Under the pieces are notes generated by a model. It was given only the letters and a program-made list of their open reading frames with translations. It had not been told where the DNA came from and ran no database searches. A stretch of 64,000 nt of DNA from JAWCQZ01 sp038869515 [NCBI: Halobacteria archaeon] (lineage in GTDB: Archaea; Halobacteriota; Syntropharchaeia; JACQPP01). The position numbers and the translations under genes were made by a program. The DNA lies in assembly GCA_038869515.1 (NCBI GenBank), contig JAWCQZ010000005.1:102279-166278 (forward strand), read 5' to 3'. Positions 8,118-16,440 of the stretch are shown here, in pieces; position 1 is the first letter of the stretch; every line of letters begins with the position of its first letter.

Positions 8118-8863
8118 AGGGCGACGCCGACCCCGGGGAGCGGGTCACCACCGGGAACAAGGATTTGGACGAGATGCTCGGGGGCGGCATCCCGGCGCGC
8201 CACGTCGTCGTCCTCGCCGGGCCCGCGGGGGCGGGCAAGACCATCACCACGCTCCAGTTCATGTGGGCAAACCTGCAGGCGGGCAAGAAGTGCATGTTCG
8301 TCTCGGCCAGCGACGACGACCGGGCCATCCTCGAGAACGCCAGGAAGTTCGGGTGGGACCTGAAGCCCTACATCGACTCGAAGTCCCTCGTCCTGCTGAA
8401 ACTGAAACTGGTGGAGGTGGAGCACGGCCTCGTGAGCGACCTCCAGCAGCAGTTGCCGAAGCTCATCCGGCAGGCCAAGCCCGACATCCTCGTCGTGGAC
8501 TCCATCACCGAGTTCGACGACCTCTGCGCGAGCGACCTGGAGCGGCGCGGGCGCCTCCTCTACCTCCGGGAGGTCATCAAGGAGGTCGGCGCGACCGCCA
8601 TCATCACCGCCGAGGCCGACACCGCCCGCGGGGGCATGGCGACGAAGTACGGCATCGCGGAGTATGTCGCGGACGGCTTCATCCTCCACAGCCGCTTCCT
8701 CTCGGAAGACTACTCGCAACTTTTGTATGTCATCCAAATCATGAAGATGCGGTGGACCGGCCACAGCAAGGAGACCCGGGCCTACAACATCACCGGGAAG
8801 GGAATCCAGATTTCGAGTCCGCTCTACACGATTCTGGCGACGAGCGGGAAGCAGAGGGTGTAG
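8114..8863 (+). CDS. KaiC-type RecA-superfamily ATPase
   Basis: A 249-residue single-domain KaiC/RAD55-like ATPase: substrate-specific start TTGNKDLDEMLGGGIP, Walker A GPAGAGKT (about residue 40), Walker B DILVVDSITEF (about 127), and late motif GGMATKYGIAEYVADGFI. Archaeal members of this family act in signalling, archaellum assembly or DNA transactions; nothing here decides between them. The ATG at 8114 overlaps the stop of the transposase-derived gene, implying translational coupling and joint function. A perfect hairpin (8918-8936) lies downstream. Confidence 0.85.
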   Translation: MKGDADPGERVTTGNKDLDEMLGGGIPARHVVVLAGPAGAGKTITTLQFMWANLQAGKKCMFVSASDDDRAILENARKFGWDLKPYIDSKSLVLLKLKLVEVEHGLVSDLQQQLPKLIRQAKPDILVVDSITEFDDLCASDLERRGRLLYLREVIKEVGATAIITAEADTARGGMATKYGIAEYVADGFILHSRFLSEDYSQLLYVIQIMKMRWTGHSKETRAYNITGKGIQISSPLYTILATSGKQRV

Positions 8864-8917
8864 TTGTTGCCGGTCCACTCGGAAACTTTCTCGCATCGTC
8901 GTCGCGGGCCTCTATCT

Positions 8918-8936
8918 CGCGTGCCTTCGGCACGCG
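8918..8936. terminator. Hairpin between convergent KaiC-like and pnt genes
   Basis: cgcgtgcc and ggcacgcg form a perfect 8-bp stem with the stable loop ttc, in the gap between the two convergent transcripts (8863 and 9027). No T tract is present, so the terminator role is inferred from position only. Confidence 0.4.
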
Positions 8937-9026
8937 CGGCAGTCAATGGATGAAAGAAGTGATATGGAACGATAGCCCTTGTTGACTTCCACAGCCCCGT
9001 CTTCGGTTCGAGAATTCGGGCGACAG

Positions 9027-10442
9027 TTAGTGCAGGGTTTTCTTCGTCGCAGCCACGATTTCCGTGACCACCTTCTTGGCGTCGCCGAAGACCATCATGG
9101 TCTTGTCGAGGTAGAAGAGCTCGTTCTCCACGCCCGAGAACCCGGTGGCCATCGAGCGCTTGATGAAGACCACGGTCCGCGCCTTGTCGACGTCGAGGAT
9201 CGGCATGCCGTAGAGGGGCGAGTCCTTCTTCGTCTTCGCGGCCGGGTTGGTCACGTCGTTCGCCCCCACCACGATGGCGACGTCCGCCTCCGGGAAGAGG
9301 GGGTTGACCCGGTCCATCTCCCACAGCTTGTCGTAGTCCACCTGCGCCTCGGCAAGGAGGACGTTCATGTGGCCGGGCATCCGTCCCGCGACCGGGTGGA
9401 TGGCGTACTTCACGTCCACGCCGCGGGACTCGAGGACGCTCTGCAACTCCTTCACCGCGTGCTGGGCCTGGGCCACGGCGAGGCCGTAGCCGGGGGCGAT
9501 GATGACCGAGTTGGCGTTCTCGAGGATGGTCGCCACGTCCTCGGGGGTGTAGGCCTTGACGGGCTTCGCGTCGGCTGCCGCCCCCGCGCCCCCGGAAGGC
9601 GCCGCCACGGTAGCTCCGACTCCGGCGAAGAGCACGTTGGCGAAGGAGCGGTTCATCGCCTTGCACATGACAACCGCGAGGATGAACCCGGAGGCGCCGT
9701 CGAGGGTCCCGGCCACGATGAGCAGTTTGTTGTTGAGGACGAACCCGAGGCCCGCCGCCGAGAGTCCCGCGTAGGAGTTGAGGATGGCGATGACCGTGGG
9801 CATGTCCGCCCCGCCGATGGCCATGACGAGGAGGAAGCCGAAGAGGAGGGCGAAGAGCGCGAGGAGGTAGAGCGCCCATGTCCGGGAGGGGTCGAGGATG
9901 AGGAGGATGGCCGAGGCCACGGCGGCCCCCATGACCCCGAGGCTGACGATGTTCCGGCCCGGGTAGATGAAGGGCTTGCCGGGGATGAGTTCCTGGAGTT
10001 TCGCGAATGCGATGCAGGAGCCGGTGAATGTGAGGAACCCGAGGACCATCTCGGCGGACAGGACAGACATGGTGAATCCGTCCACGTCCGGCGCCAACTC
10101 GAAGTAGTGGGCCACGCCGACGAGCGCGACGGCGAGGGAGCCGAAGGCGTGGGACATGGCGGTCCGCTGGGGGACCGCGGTCATCGGGAGCCGGAGGGCG
10201 ATGGGGACGCCGACGAGAGTCCCGATGGCGATGGCGGCGATCAGCAGGTCCATCCGCCGGATCGAGAACGCCACCAGGGTCGCCGCGATGGCGAGCCCCA
10301 TTCCCGCCGATCCCGCCCAGTTCCCGCGCCGCGAGGTCTTCACCTCGCCCATCCACTTCAGCGAGAGGACGAAGAGGGCCGCCGCCACGACGTAGAGGTA
10401 CTGGACCAGGAGAGGATACCCGATTCCGCCCGCCTCCGCCAT
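9027..10442 (-). CDS. pntB: NAD(P) transhydrogenase beta subunit
   Basis: A 471-residue protein with an N-terminal membrane domain (about nine hydrophobic segments, residues 10-270) and a C-terminal NADP-binding domain III (about 290-471). The latter has the family motifs SVIIAPGYGLAVAQAQH, HPVAGRMPGHMNVLLAEA and VGANDVTNPAAK. With PntA it couples hydride transfer between NADH and NADP+ to proton movement across the membrane and supplies NADPH. It is the last gene of a contiguous pntA1-pntA2-pntB operon on the minus strand; its ATG directly follows the stop of pntA2. Length matches bacterial PntB. Confidence 0.95.
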   Translation of the reverse strand: MAEAGGIGYPLLVQYLYVVAAALFVLSLKWMGEVKTSRRGNWAGSAGMGLAIAATLVAFSIRRMDLLIAAIAIGTLVGVPIALRLPMTAVPQRTAMSHAFGSLAVALVGVAHYFELAPDVDGFTMSVLSAEMVLGFLTFTGSCIAFAKLQELIPGKPFIYPGRNIVSLGVMGAAVASAILLILDPSRTWALYLLALFALLFGFLLVMAIGGADMPTVIAILNSYAGLSAAGLGFVLNNKLLIVAGTLDGASGFILAVVMCKAMNRSFANVLFAGVGATVAAPSGGAGAAADAKPVKAYTPEDVATILENANSVIIAPGYGLAVAQAQHAVKELQSVLESRGVDVKYAIHPVAGRMPGHMNVLLAEAQVDYDKLWEMDRVNPLFPEADVAIVVGANDVTNPAAKTKKDSPLYGMPILDVDKARTVVFIKRSMATGFSGVENELFYLDKTMMVFGDAKKVVTEIVAATKKTLH

Positions 10443-10754
10443 CTACTCGCCTCTCCGCTTGAACATCCGCAGGATGCGCTCGGTGATCATGAAGCCGCTG
10501 ACGACGTTGGTGGTGGCGAGGGCCACGGCCACGAGGGTCAGGGTCACGACGAGCTCCCCACCGGCCCTGGCCTCGCCCAGGCTCATGACGATGAGGGCCG
10601 CGACGATGCTGACCGACGAAATCGCGTTGGTGAGGGCCATCAGGGGCGTGTGGAGGAGCCGGGAGACGTGGCGGATGAGCTCCAGGCCGAGGAATGCGGA
10701 CATGATGAAGATCATGAGGTTGACGACGATGTCCGCCTGGGCGATTCCGGCCAC
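10443..10754 (-). CDS. pntA2: NAD(P) transhydrogenase alpha subunit, membrane part
   Basis: A 103-residue hydrophobic protein with three transmembrane segments (ADIVVNLMIFIMSAFLGLEL, LMALTNAISSVSIVAALIVM, VTLTLVAVALATTNVVSGFM). It corresponds to the C-terminal membrane piece of PntA, which is a separate gene in many prokaryotes (alpha-2 subunit). It lies directly between pntA1 and pntB with no spacing. The GFMITERILRMFKRR end is typical of the family. Confidence 0.93.
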   Translation of the reverse strand: MAGIAQADIVVNLMIFIMSAFLGLELIRHVSRLLHTPLMALTNAISSVSIVAALIVMSLGEARAGGELVVTLTLVAVALATTNVVSGFMITERILRMFKRRGE

Positions 10755-11885
10755 CTACGCCACCCCCAGCGCCTTCTTCGTGGGCTCGTGAATGACCTGG
10801 CCGTCCCGGACGACCATGGTGCCCTTCACCAGTTCGTCCCTGTCGTCCACGGCGAGTTTGCCCTCCTTGAGGAAGGTCAGCAGGAAGGCGACCACGTTCC
10901 GCGAGAACATCTGGCTTGCGTGGGGCGCGAGAGTCGCCGGGAGGTTCAGGAGCCCGTGGATGGTGACCCCGTGCTTGACCACGCTCTTCCCCGGCTCCGT
11001 GAGGGGGCAGTTGCCGCCCTGCTCGGCCGCGAGGTCCACCACAACCGAGCCGGGGCGCATCCCCCTCACTCCGGCCTCGGGGACCAGGGTGGGCGCCTTC
11101 TGGCCCGGGACCAGGGCAGTAGTGATGACCGCGTCCGCCTCCGCCACGTGCTTGGCGAGCAGCTCCTGCTGCTTCCGGTAGAACTCCTCCGACTGCGCCC
11201 TGGCGTAGCCCCCTCTGTCCTGCGCGTCGGCGGCCTCGACGGCGAGTTGGACGAACTTGGCCCCCAGGGACTCTATCTGCTCCCTGACCACGGGGCGCAA
11301 GTCGTAGGCGCAGACCACGGCCCCGAGGCGCTTCGCGGTGGCGATGGCCTGGAGCCCGGCGACCCCGGCGCCGATGACGAAGACCCGGGCGGGCGAGATG
11401 GTCCCCGCCGCGGTCATCAGCAGCGGGAAGAACCTGGGCAGGGAGTCGGCGGCCATCAGGACCGCCTTGTAGCCGGCGACGGTCGCCTGGGAGGAGAGGA
11501 CGTCCATGGACTGGGCGCGGCTGATCCGGGGCATCAGCTCGAGGGCGAAGGCGGTGACCCTCCGCGCCGCGAGCCGCTTCACCGTCTCCAGGTTGGCGGC
11601 CGGGTAGAGCATCGAGACGAGGGTGGAGCCCTCCTTCAGCATCGAGGCCTCGTCGGGGGTGGGGGGCCGGACCTTGAGGAGCAGGTCGGCCTGGCCGTAG
11701 AGGCTCCTGGCGTCGGGGGCGACGGAGGCGCCCGCCTTCTGGTAGGCGTCGTCCGGGAACCCGGCCGCCTCGCCCGCGCTCCTCTCCACCGCGACCTGGA
11801 CCCCCTTCAACTTGGCCACCGACTCCGGGGCGAGGGCGACCCGGGTCTCGCCGGGGAGGATTTCGCGGGGGACTCCGACAATCAC
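10755..11885 (-). CDS. pntA1: NAD(P) transhydrogenase alpha subunit, NAD-binding part
   Basis: A 376-residue soluble domain I of transhydrogenase, related to alanine dehydrogenase. It starts with the hallmark VGVPREILPGETRVALAP. A Rossmann nucleotide-binding core follows at about 170-200 (VFVIGAGVAGLQAIATAKRL), then VLSSQATVAGYKAV and the NAD-site loop YARAQSEEFYRKQ. It is the first gene of the pnt operon. Upstream, the minus strand shows an A+T box (AACGTTAAATC, around 11940-11950) suitable as a TATA element. Confidence 0.95.
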   Translation of the reverse strand: MIVGVPREILPGETRVALAPESVAKLKGVQVAVERSAGEAAGFPDDAYQKAGASVAPDARSLYGQADLLLKVRPPTPDEASMLKEGSTLVSMLYPAANLETVKRLAARRVTAFALELMPRISRAQSMDVLSSQATVAGYKAVLMAADSLPRFFPLLMTAAGTISPARVFVIGAGVAGLQAIATAKRLGAVVCAYDLRPVVREQIESLGAKFVQLAVEAADAQDRGGYARAQSEEFYRKQQELLAKHVAEADAVITTALVPGQKAPTLVPEAGVRGMRPGSVVVDLAAEQGGNCPLTEPGKSVVKHGVTIHGLLNLPATLAPHASQMFSRNVVAFLLTFLKEGKLAVDDRDELVKGTMVVRDGQVIHEPTKKALGVA

Positions 11886-11974
11886 ATCGGCCTCCCGGAG
11901 GCGCTGGGTGCGGCGCGCATCGTGCGGATACGGGGGAGAGATTTAACGTTTTCCCGGGCGACTCGCCGTCGTCA

Positions 11975-12130
11975 TCACCTGCAGTAGCGCTGGCACCGCG
12001 CGCACCAGAAGCGCCACTCGAGCGGGTTGGCGTGGCCGTGGGGGAGGAACATCTTCCGCTGCTGCGCCCGGAAATACTTGGTCTTCAGGGTCGAGCCGCA
12101 GCGGGGGCAGGTGCGGGAGAGCCCGGCCAT
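11975..12130 (-). CDS. Small zinc-ribbon protein
   Basis: A 51-residue protein from ATG 12130 to TGA 11975. It has one complete zinc ribbon: CPRCGS near the N-terminus and CARCQRYC near the C-terminus, with a basic/aromatic middle (KTKYFRAQQRKMF). The Cys spacing and codon use argue for a real gene, although it is very short. It sits head-to-tail behind the IS701-like remnant. Function unknown; such ribbons often bind nucleic acid. Confidence 0.6.
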   Translation of the reverse strand: MAGLSRTCPRCGSTLKTKYFRAQQRKMFLPHGHANPLEWRFWCARCQRYCR

Positions 12131-12161
12131 GGCCTCCAGGGGTGGGGCTTTCTTCTTATCT

Positions 12162-12578
12162 CTATCTCTGTGGATGCGCCCCGCCTTTGAGGCCGGAGTA
12201 CTGCAGGGCCACGCCGGGGCTGTGTTCTCCCTTCTTTTCGTTGGCGGAGTCGTCGATGACGATGACGCCCCGGGGTCCGCTCACCTCCCGGTGCATCTTG
12301 GCGATGAGTCCATCCAGGGTCTTCTCGGAGTCCCAGGGGGAGTCGATGATGAACTGCTGGAGGACCTCGTAGCTCACGTCGGCCCGGGAGGCGATGGGCT
12401 GCATGGAGTTCCGTTCCCCGGGGATGAGCTGGCCGAGGATGTAGGTTTCGACGAGGGACTGCCACTTCCGGGTCCGGGGACTCCTCAGGGGTCTGCCGTC
12501 CACCGGGACATCGTGAAGAAAACCCGTCAGACCGGGGGGTTGTCCTCGGTTCTGGTGAAGCAGGGTCTGCAGTTCCAT
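12162..12578 (-). pseudogene. IS701-like transposase remnant
   Basis: Of its 138 residues, about 40-130 match the N-terminal half of IS701-type DDE transposases: YILGQLIPGERNSMQPIA, then SPWDSEKTLDGLIAKM and VIVIDDSANEKKGEHSPGVA, which holds the first catalytic Asp and the K-K-G-x-H-S-x-G-V signature. The sequence degenerates right after ALQYSG, so the rest of the catalytic domain is missing. Tandem repeats at 12604-12680 lie just beyond its 5' end. Confidence 0.7.
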
Positions 12579-12603
12579 CCCCAGCCGAGCGGAGGAGGAG
12601 ACG

Positions 12604-12680
12604 GGCTATCTGCTTTCCAGGCTGGCTATCTACTTTCCAGGGACGGAAAGAAAGTAACAAAGTAAGAAAGTAACAAAGTA
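12604..12680. repeat. Two short tandem duplications upstream of the LamG gene
   Basis: An imperfect pair, ggctatctgctttccagg (12604-12621) and the same with one change (12624-12641), has a period of 20. It is followed by a perfect 16-bp pair agaaagtaacaaagta (12649-12664 and 12665-12680). The unit lengths match the frame-breaking duplications at 123 and 1136. Confidence 0.9.
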
Positions 12681-12757
12681 GTGGGTGTTACCGGTAATCT
12701 TTTTATGCTGTTCAATGTACTGGAGGAGCAACGACGGGAGTAGAGATACGGAGGATC

Positions 12758-13913
12758 GTGGTTGGGGGATTCCTTTTGCTTCTTTTTTTTGGTCGGCACC
12801 GCGCTTGCCCAAGTGCCCGATTCAAATACCGTCGCCCTCTACCGTTTCGATGAGGGCTTCGGGACCGTCGCCAACGACGCCACCGGAAATTTCCCTGGAA
12901 CATTGGCCAACGGCGCCGCCTCTGTTTCCCCTGGCCGCTTTGGCCTCTCTGCCGTCCACTTCCCCCAATTCGTGGGTCCGAATGGCGAGGAGCCGGTTGT
13001 GGACCTCGGACCCAATGTCGGGAATGGTCTCGCCCAATACACTGTCGAAGCGTGGATCCGGTTTACCAATACCCTCACGCCCGGGCAACAGCACCCCTCA
13101 ACTAAAAATCAGAACTCACCCTCCCACTATTTTGTCTTCCAGAAACTTGGCGGTGTGAACACCGCCGGAATCAGCTTTGGTTTCTGTCCCGCGGGCGGCT
13201 TCCCTACAGGATGCGACGGCAATCTCCGCCTGTGCCATCAATCGACGTGCGCCTACACTGCGCAGAATACCTGGACTGGGGGCCAGTGGTACCATGTGGC
13301 CGCCGTGGTGGATACGGTGACGAACACCCTCTCTATCTACGTCAATGGCCAATCGGCCTCGGTGACCATTTCCAATCCTGGGGATATCGCGCCCATCAGC
13401 AGTTCGGAGCATGCCAGCATCGGCACAGGCATCGGGTCGGCCTATCAGGGCGGCTACGACAACCCGTTCCTCGGGGACATTGACGAGGTCTGCATCTCTA
13501 ACGTTGCGTGGACCTTCACCCCGTCCTCAGTTCTTCTGACCCCTGCATCGTGCGTGGTTCAACCTCCCCCCACAATCGCCGCCACCGTCGACATCGACCC
13601 CGACACCCTCAACAAGAAGAGCAATGGCAAGTGGATCACCGCCTACATCAAACTCCAGAGCGGTTTCGACGTCGCCGACATTGACGTCTCGACGGCGAAG
13701 CTGAACAGCGTCGTACCTGCCGAGGCGTTCCCGACGTCGGTCGGCGACCACGACAACGACGGCGTTCCCGACCTTATGGTCAAGTTCGGCCGCGCGGCGG
13801 TGATTGCGCTGGTGAACCCACCGTCGGCCACGCTGACCGTCACCGGCAGCTTGACCGGCGGGACGCAGTTCGAGGGCAGCGACACGATCCGGGTCATCAA
13901 CCCGGGGAAGTAG
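12758..13913 (+). CDS. Secreted LamG-domain protein, one-base frame break in the signal peptide
   Basis: The downstream frame has no good start (only a TTG at 12762). A GTG at 12758, just after gaggatc, opens a perfect signal peptide whose frame reaches the mature protein only if the T8 run at 12783-12790 lost one T; it would then read VGGFLLLLFLVGTALAQ. The mature protein has a LamG/concanavalin-like jelly roll (about 25-255; ALYRFDEGFG, YTVEAWIRF, WYHVAAVVD, DIDEVCISNVAW). It ends in a roughly 110-residue domain (VDIDPDTLNKKSNGKWITAY...SVGDHDNDGVPDLMVKF...FEGSDTIRV) that recurs, truncated, at 15590-15982. It is probably an extracellular carbohydrate-binding protein. The frame break may be real, phase-variable or a sequencing error. 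A TATA-like ctttttatgc lies near 12696. Confidence 0.78.
12783..12790 (+). repeat. T8 homopolymer inside a signal-peptide coding region
   Basis: Eight consecutive T residues at the point where the signal-peptide frame and the mature-protein frame diverge by one base. Seven Ts would give one continuous gene. Confidence 0.9.
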
Positions 13914-13980
13914 TCCGCGCGAACCGGAATCGTGCGCTCGGGAGGGATATTTTGATAGGGAGCAGCGCGCATCTTCAAGG

Positions 13981-14667
13981 ATGGCCCACTGGGAGTCCCG
14001 CCCCGAGCCCAACTGGAGGAAGTTCAAGTTCAACCAGCCCTACGAGAAGGGGCTGAAGCGGTTGAAGGAGGAGGTCCTCGGCAAGACCGACTTCGACCCC
14101 GCGACCCTCTGGCAGTGGGGGACGATGCAGGCGATGGCGGTGATTGAAATCCTGAAGGCGTGCGAGGCGAAGTTCGGCAAGGAGGGGCAGGAGGTGGTCT
14201 ACGACGCGCTGCGGCGGGTCGGGCTCGACGTCGGACGGCAGGTGCTCAAGGGGACGACTCTGCCCGCCGACGTGCCCGACGTGGAAATCGCCTCCTACTA
14301 CGCCACCGTGGTCAACCGCATCGCCTACGCGTCTCTTGAAGGGACCCGGGTCGAGGGGAGGGACCGGGCCTCGTTCGACATCCTCTGGTGCCCCCACCAG
14401 GACCACTACGGGGCGTTCGACTGCCGGGTCCAGCGCTACTTCGTCCAGGGGATGATTGACGCCATGGAGGAGCACGCGGGGTCGGGGCACAATTTCAACG
14501 TCAGGTTCGACTCGACAATCCCCGCCGGGGCGCCCACCTGCCACTTCACCCTCTGGAGGGCCCGGGAGGGCGAGAAGGACGCATGGGGACAGTTCACGGA
14601 GAGAATCAACGAGAAGGCGATTCAGATTGCGCAGGGGAAGTTGAAGGCCAAGGGTTCCGCGCGCTGA
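13981..14667 (+). CDS. L-2-amino-thiazoline-4-carboxylic acid hydrolase-like protein
   Basis: A 228-residue soluble protein with the layout of the ATC-hydrolase-like family. A helical N-terminal half (MAVIEILKACEAKFGKEGQE, ALRRVGLDVGRQVLK) is followed by a C-terminal alpha/beta part with conserved Cys/His (FDILWCPHQDHYGAFDCRVQ and HNFNVRFDSTIPAGAPTCHF). Characterised members open the thiazoline ring of ATC towards cysteine; many homologues have unknown substrates. It stands alone, with an A+T box (atattttgat, near 13948) in front. Confidence 0.6.
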   Translation: MAHWESRPEPNWRKFKFNQPYEKGLKRLKEEVLGKTDFDPATLWQWGTMQAMAVIEILKACEAKFGKEGQEVVYDALRRVGLDVGRQVLKGTTLPADVPDVEIASYYATVVNRIAYASLEGTRVEGRDRASFDILWCPHQDHYGAFDCRVQRYFVQGMIDAMEEHAGSGHNFNVRFDSTIPAGAPTCHFTLWRAREGEKDAWGQFTERINEKAIQIAQGKLKAKGSAR

Positions 14668-14762
14668 GCGCTCACGTATTTTTATTTCCGGTTCACCGTT
14701 TTCCGGTCCGCCGGGTTCCGGAGCCGAAACCCTTATTTGTATTGCCCACGAATTAGGTGGGA

Positions 14763-15011
14763 ATGCCCACAAGCACAGTAGACCGGCGAGGCCGGATTAC
14801 GGTCCCGGGCGAGTTCCGCGCGCTCCTGGGCCTCCAGCCCGGGTCCGCCGTCCACGTGGATGTGGAAGGGAAAGCCCTCCGGATTGCTCCCGCCGGAACC
14901 CCGCAGAGGGACCCGTTCCTGGAGCGGGTCCAGAAGCAACCCCTCCGCCTGGGCCGGAAGGTCGCTGCAGAGGAGACCCGAAGGCTGCGCGAGGAAACGT
15001 GGGGTACCTGA
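14763..15011 (+). CDS. vapB: AbrB/MazE-fold antitoxin
   Basis: An 82-residue protein whose first 45 residues form a swapped-hairpin AbrB domain: STVDRRGRITVPGEFRALLG, then GSAVHVDVEGKALRIAP. The C-terminal tail (LRLGRKVAAEETRRLREE) is the part expected to wrap the toxin. The ATG at 14763 is preferred over an in-frame GTG two codons upstream. A TATA-like ttatttgtatt lies about 30 bp before it, so the mRNA is probably leaderless. It overlaps vapC by 13 bp. Confidence 0.85.
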   Translation: MPTSTVDRRGRITVPGEFRALLGLQPGSAVHVDVEGKALRIAPAGTPQRDPFLERVQKQPLRLGRKVAAEETRRLREETWGT

Positions 15012-15376
15012 TCGACACCTCAGTGCTGGTGGCCGCCTCCGTAGAGAAACATGACGACCGCAAGGCGGCTATCGCCCTCCTCGGGAGGCTCCGCGAGCCC
15101 AAGATTGTGGACACGGTCGTCGTAGCGGAGTACGCCCATGTGGTTCGCCGCCTCACCGGATCTGAAGCCTCCGCTTCCCTGGTCGCCGACCTCTGCCGGG
15201 CCTACGACTACTACCCGGTTCCCATCTCAACCATTCTCGGGGCCATGCCCCACTTCCGCCACGGGGTCGGGGACGCCCTCATCGGCCAGCACGCCATCGA
15301 AAACGGCTGGAAACTCGTGACCCTGGACCGCGGATTTCGGCGGTTCGTGCCAGAGAACCTGCTGGTGACGAGATAG
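14999..15376 (+). CDS. vapC: PIN-domain toxin (VapC family ribonuclease)
   Basis: A 125-residue PIN protein with the acidic residues of the active site: GYLIDTSVLVAASVEKHDDR (first Asp), VVVAEYAHVVRRLTG (Glu), HGVGDALIGQHAIENGW (Asp) and LVTLDRGFRRF (Asp). The GTG start lies inside the end of vapB, so the two are translated as a coupled toxin-antitoxin pair. It is distinct in sequence from the VapC at 2385. Confidence 0.88.
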   Translation: MGYLIDTSVLVAASVEKHDDRKAAIALLGRLREPKIVDTVVVAEYAHVVRRLTGSEASASLVADLCRAYDYYPVPISTILGAMPHFRHGVGDALIGQHAIENGWKLVTLDRGFRRFVPENLLVTR

Positions 15377-15405
15377 GCGGCGCCCTCTCCGCGGTCCGAC
15401 CCGCC

Positions 15406-15576
15406 TTACCTCGACCACTCCCGCCGTCCCGCGAACGCCATCACCGCCAGCGCCCCCACCGCCACCCCAACCTCGAACCCAGGCTGCCTCGGCTTTCTGT
15501 CGCCGGGAGGGGCGGGGGCTTCGCCCGAAGTCCCGGGCCACTCGGAAGCCCTCTCGTTCCGCCGGGACGACGACAT
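15406..15576 (-). pseudogene. PGF-CTERM tail remnant
   Basis: A 56-codon frame from ATG 15576 whose end reads PGFEVGVAVGALAVMAFAG plus Arg-rich residues, an archaeosortase sorting signal nearly identical to that of the protein at 3056-3766. Nothing of the exported domain remains upstream. It is probably a leftover of a deleted surface-protein gene. Confidence 0.55.
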
Positions 15577-15589
15577 CGTTGCCGACGAA

Positions 15590-15982
15590 ATGCGGACGGT
15601 TCAGGAGGGGACCGCGCGGGGCCTCATCCTTTGCTTGCCACGCGCGCCGAAGGGTTCGCGAGACAGAGGCCCCGCGCGACGAGGCATAGGGAAGAGCGAG
15701 GGACTCATCACCGCCCGCATCGAGCTGACCGAAGGGTTTAACCCGGCCGACATCGTCGGCTCAACCGTGAGGCTCAACGGGACGGTCCCGGCGGAGCCGT
15801 CGCCGACGTCGGTCGGGGACCACGACAACGACGGGATTCCGGACCGGATGGCGAAGTTCAGCCGGGCCGCGGTCATCGCCCTCATGGCGCCCCCGGAGGC
15901 CACGCTGTCGGTCGGCGGGCAGTTGGCGGACGGGACGCGGTTCGAGGGCAGCGATGCCGTCCGAGTGATTTCGGGGAAATAG
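15590..15982 (+). pseudogene. Truncated copy of the C-terminal domain of the LamG protein family
   Basis: Residues about 38-130 repeat the C-terminal domain of the protein at 12758-13913: ITARIELTEGFNPADIVGST, SPTSVGDHDNDGIPD, FSRAAVIAL, GTRFEGSDAVRVIS. The first 37 residues have no signal peptide and no recognisable domain, so the secretion signal and the functional domain have been lost. It is likely a gene relic; expression of the fragment cannot be excluded. Confidence 0.6.
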
Positions 15983-15990
15983 TGAGAGCA

Positions 15991-16440
15991 ATGCCCGGCA
16001 AATACTACGAGGAGTTCAAGGTCGGCAAGACCATCGAGCACCGCGCAACCCGCACCATCACCGAGGCTGACAACCTGCTCTTCTGCGCCCTCACGATGAA
16101 CAACCAGCCCCTCCACCTCGACGAGGAGTATGCGAAGAGCACCCAGTTCGGCCGCCGGGTGGTCAACGGCATCTACGTCATGGGCCTCGCGGTAGGCATC
16201 AGCGTCGAGGACACCACGGCCGGCACGCTGGTGGCCAACCTCGGTTACGCCGACGTCGAGCACCCCAAGCCGGTCTTCATCGGGGACACGATTCGGGTCA
16301 AGACCGTCGTGAAGTCCAAGCGCCTCTCCTCCAAGCCGGGCCGGGGGCTCGTGGAGTTCCGGCACGTCGCGGTCAACCAGAAGGGCGAGGAGGTCCTCAC
16401 CCTCCTCCGCAAGGCCATGGTCCAGACCCGGGCGAAATGA
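15991..16440 (+). CDS. MaoC-like hot-dog-fold hydratase
   Basis: A 149-residue single hot-dog domain. The hydratase motif is present in modified form at about residues 30-60: FCALTMNNQPLHLDEEYAKS, then FGRRVVNGIYVMGLAVG. In MaoC hydratases an Asp/Asn and the His of this segment activate water on an enoyl-CoA. Its stop overlaps the ATG of the CitE-like lyase, so the two are one operon. The same pairing is seen for mesaconyl-CoA hydratase with beta-methylmalyl-CoA lyase, which makes a C5 acyl-CoA pathway a reasonable but unproven idea. Start at ATG 15991; a GTG at 15982 is an alternative. Confidence 0.85.
   Translation: MPGKYYEEFKVGKTIEHRATRTITEADNLLFCALTMNNQPLHLDEEYAKSTQFGRRVVNGIYVMGLAVGISVEDTTAGTLVANLGYADVEHPKPVFIGDTIRVKTVVKSKRLSSKPGRGLVEFRHVAVNQKGEEVLTLLRKAMVQTRAK

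Noticed and set aside
8979-11987. 1002-residue plus-strand ORF
   Set aside because: It is the antisense shadow of the pnt operon; His/Gly/Asp-rich composition typical of GC-rich shadow frames.
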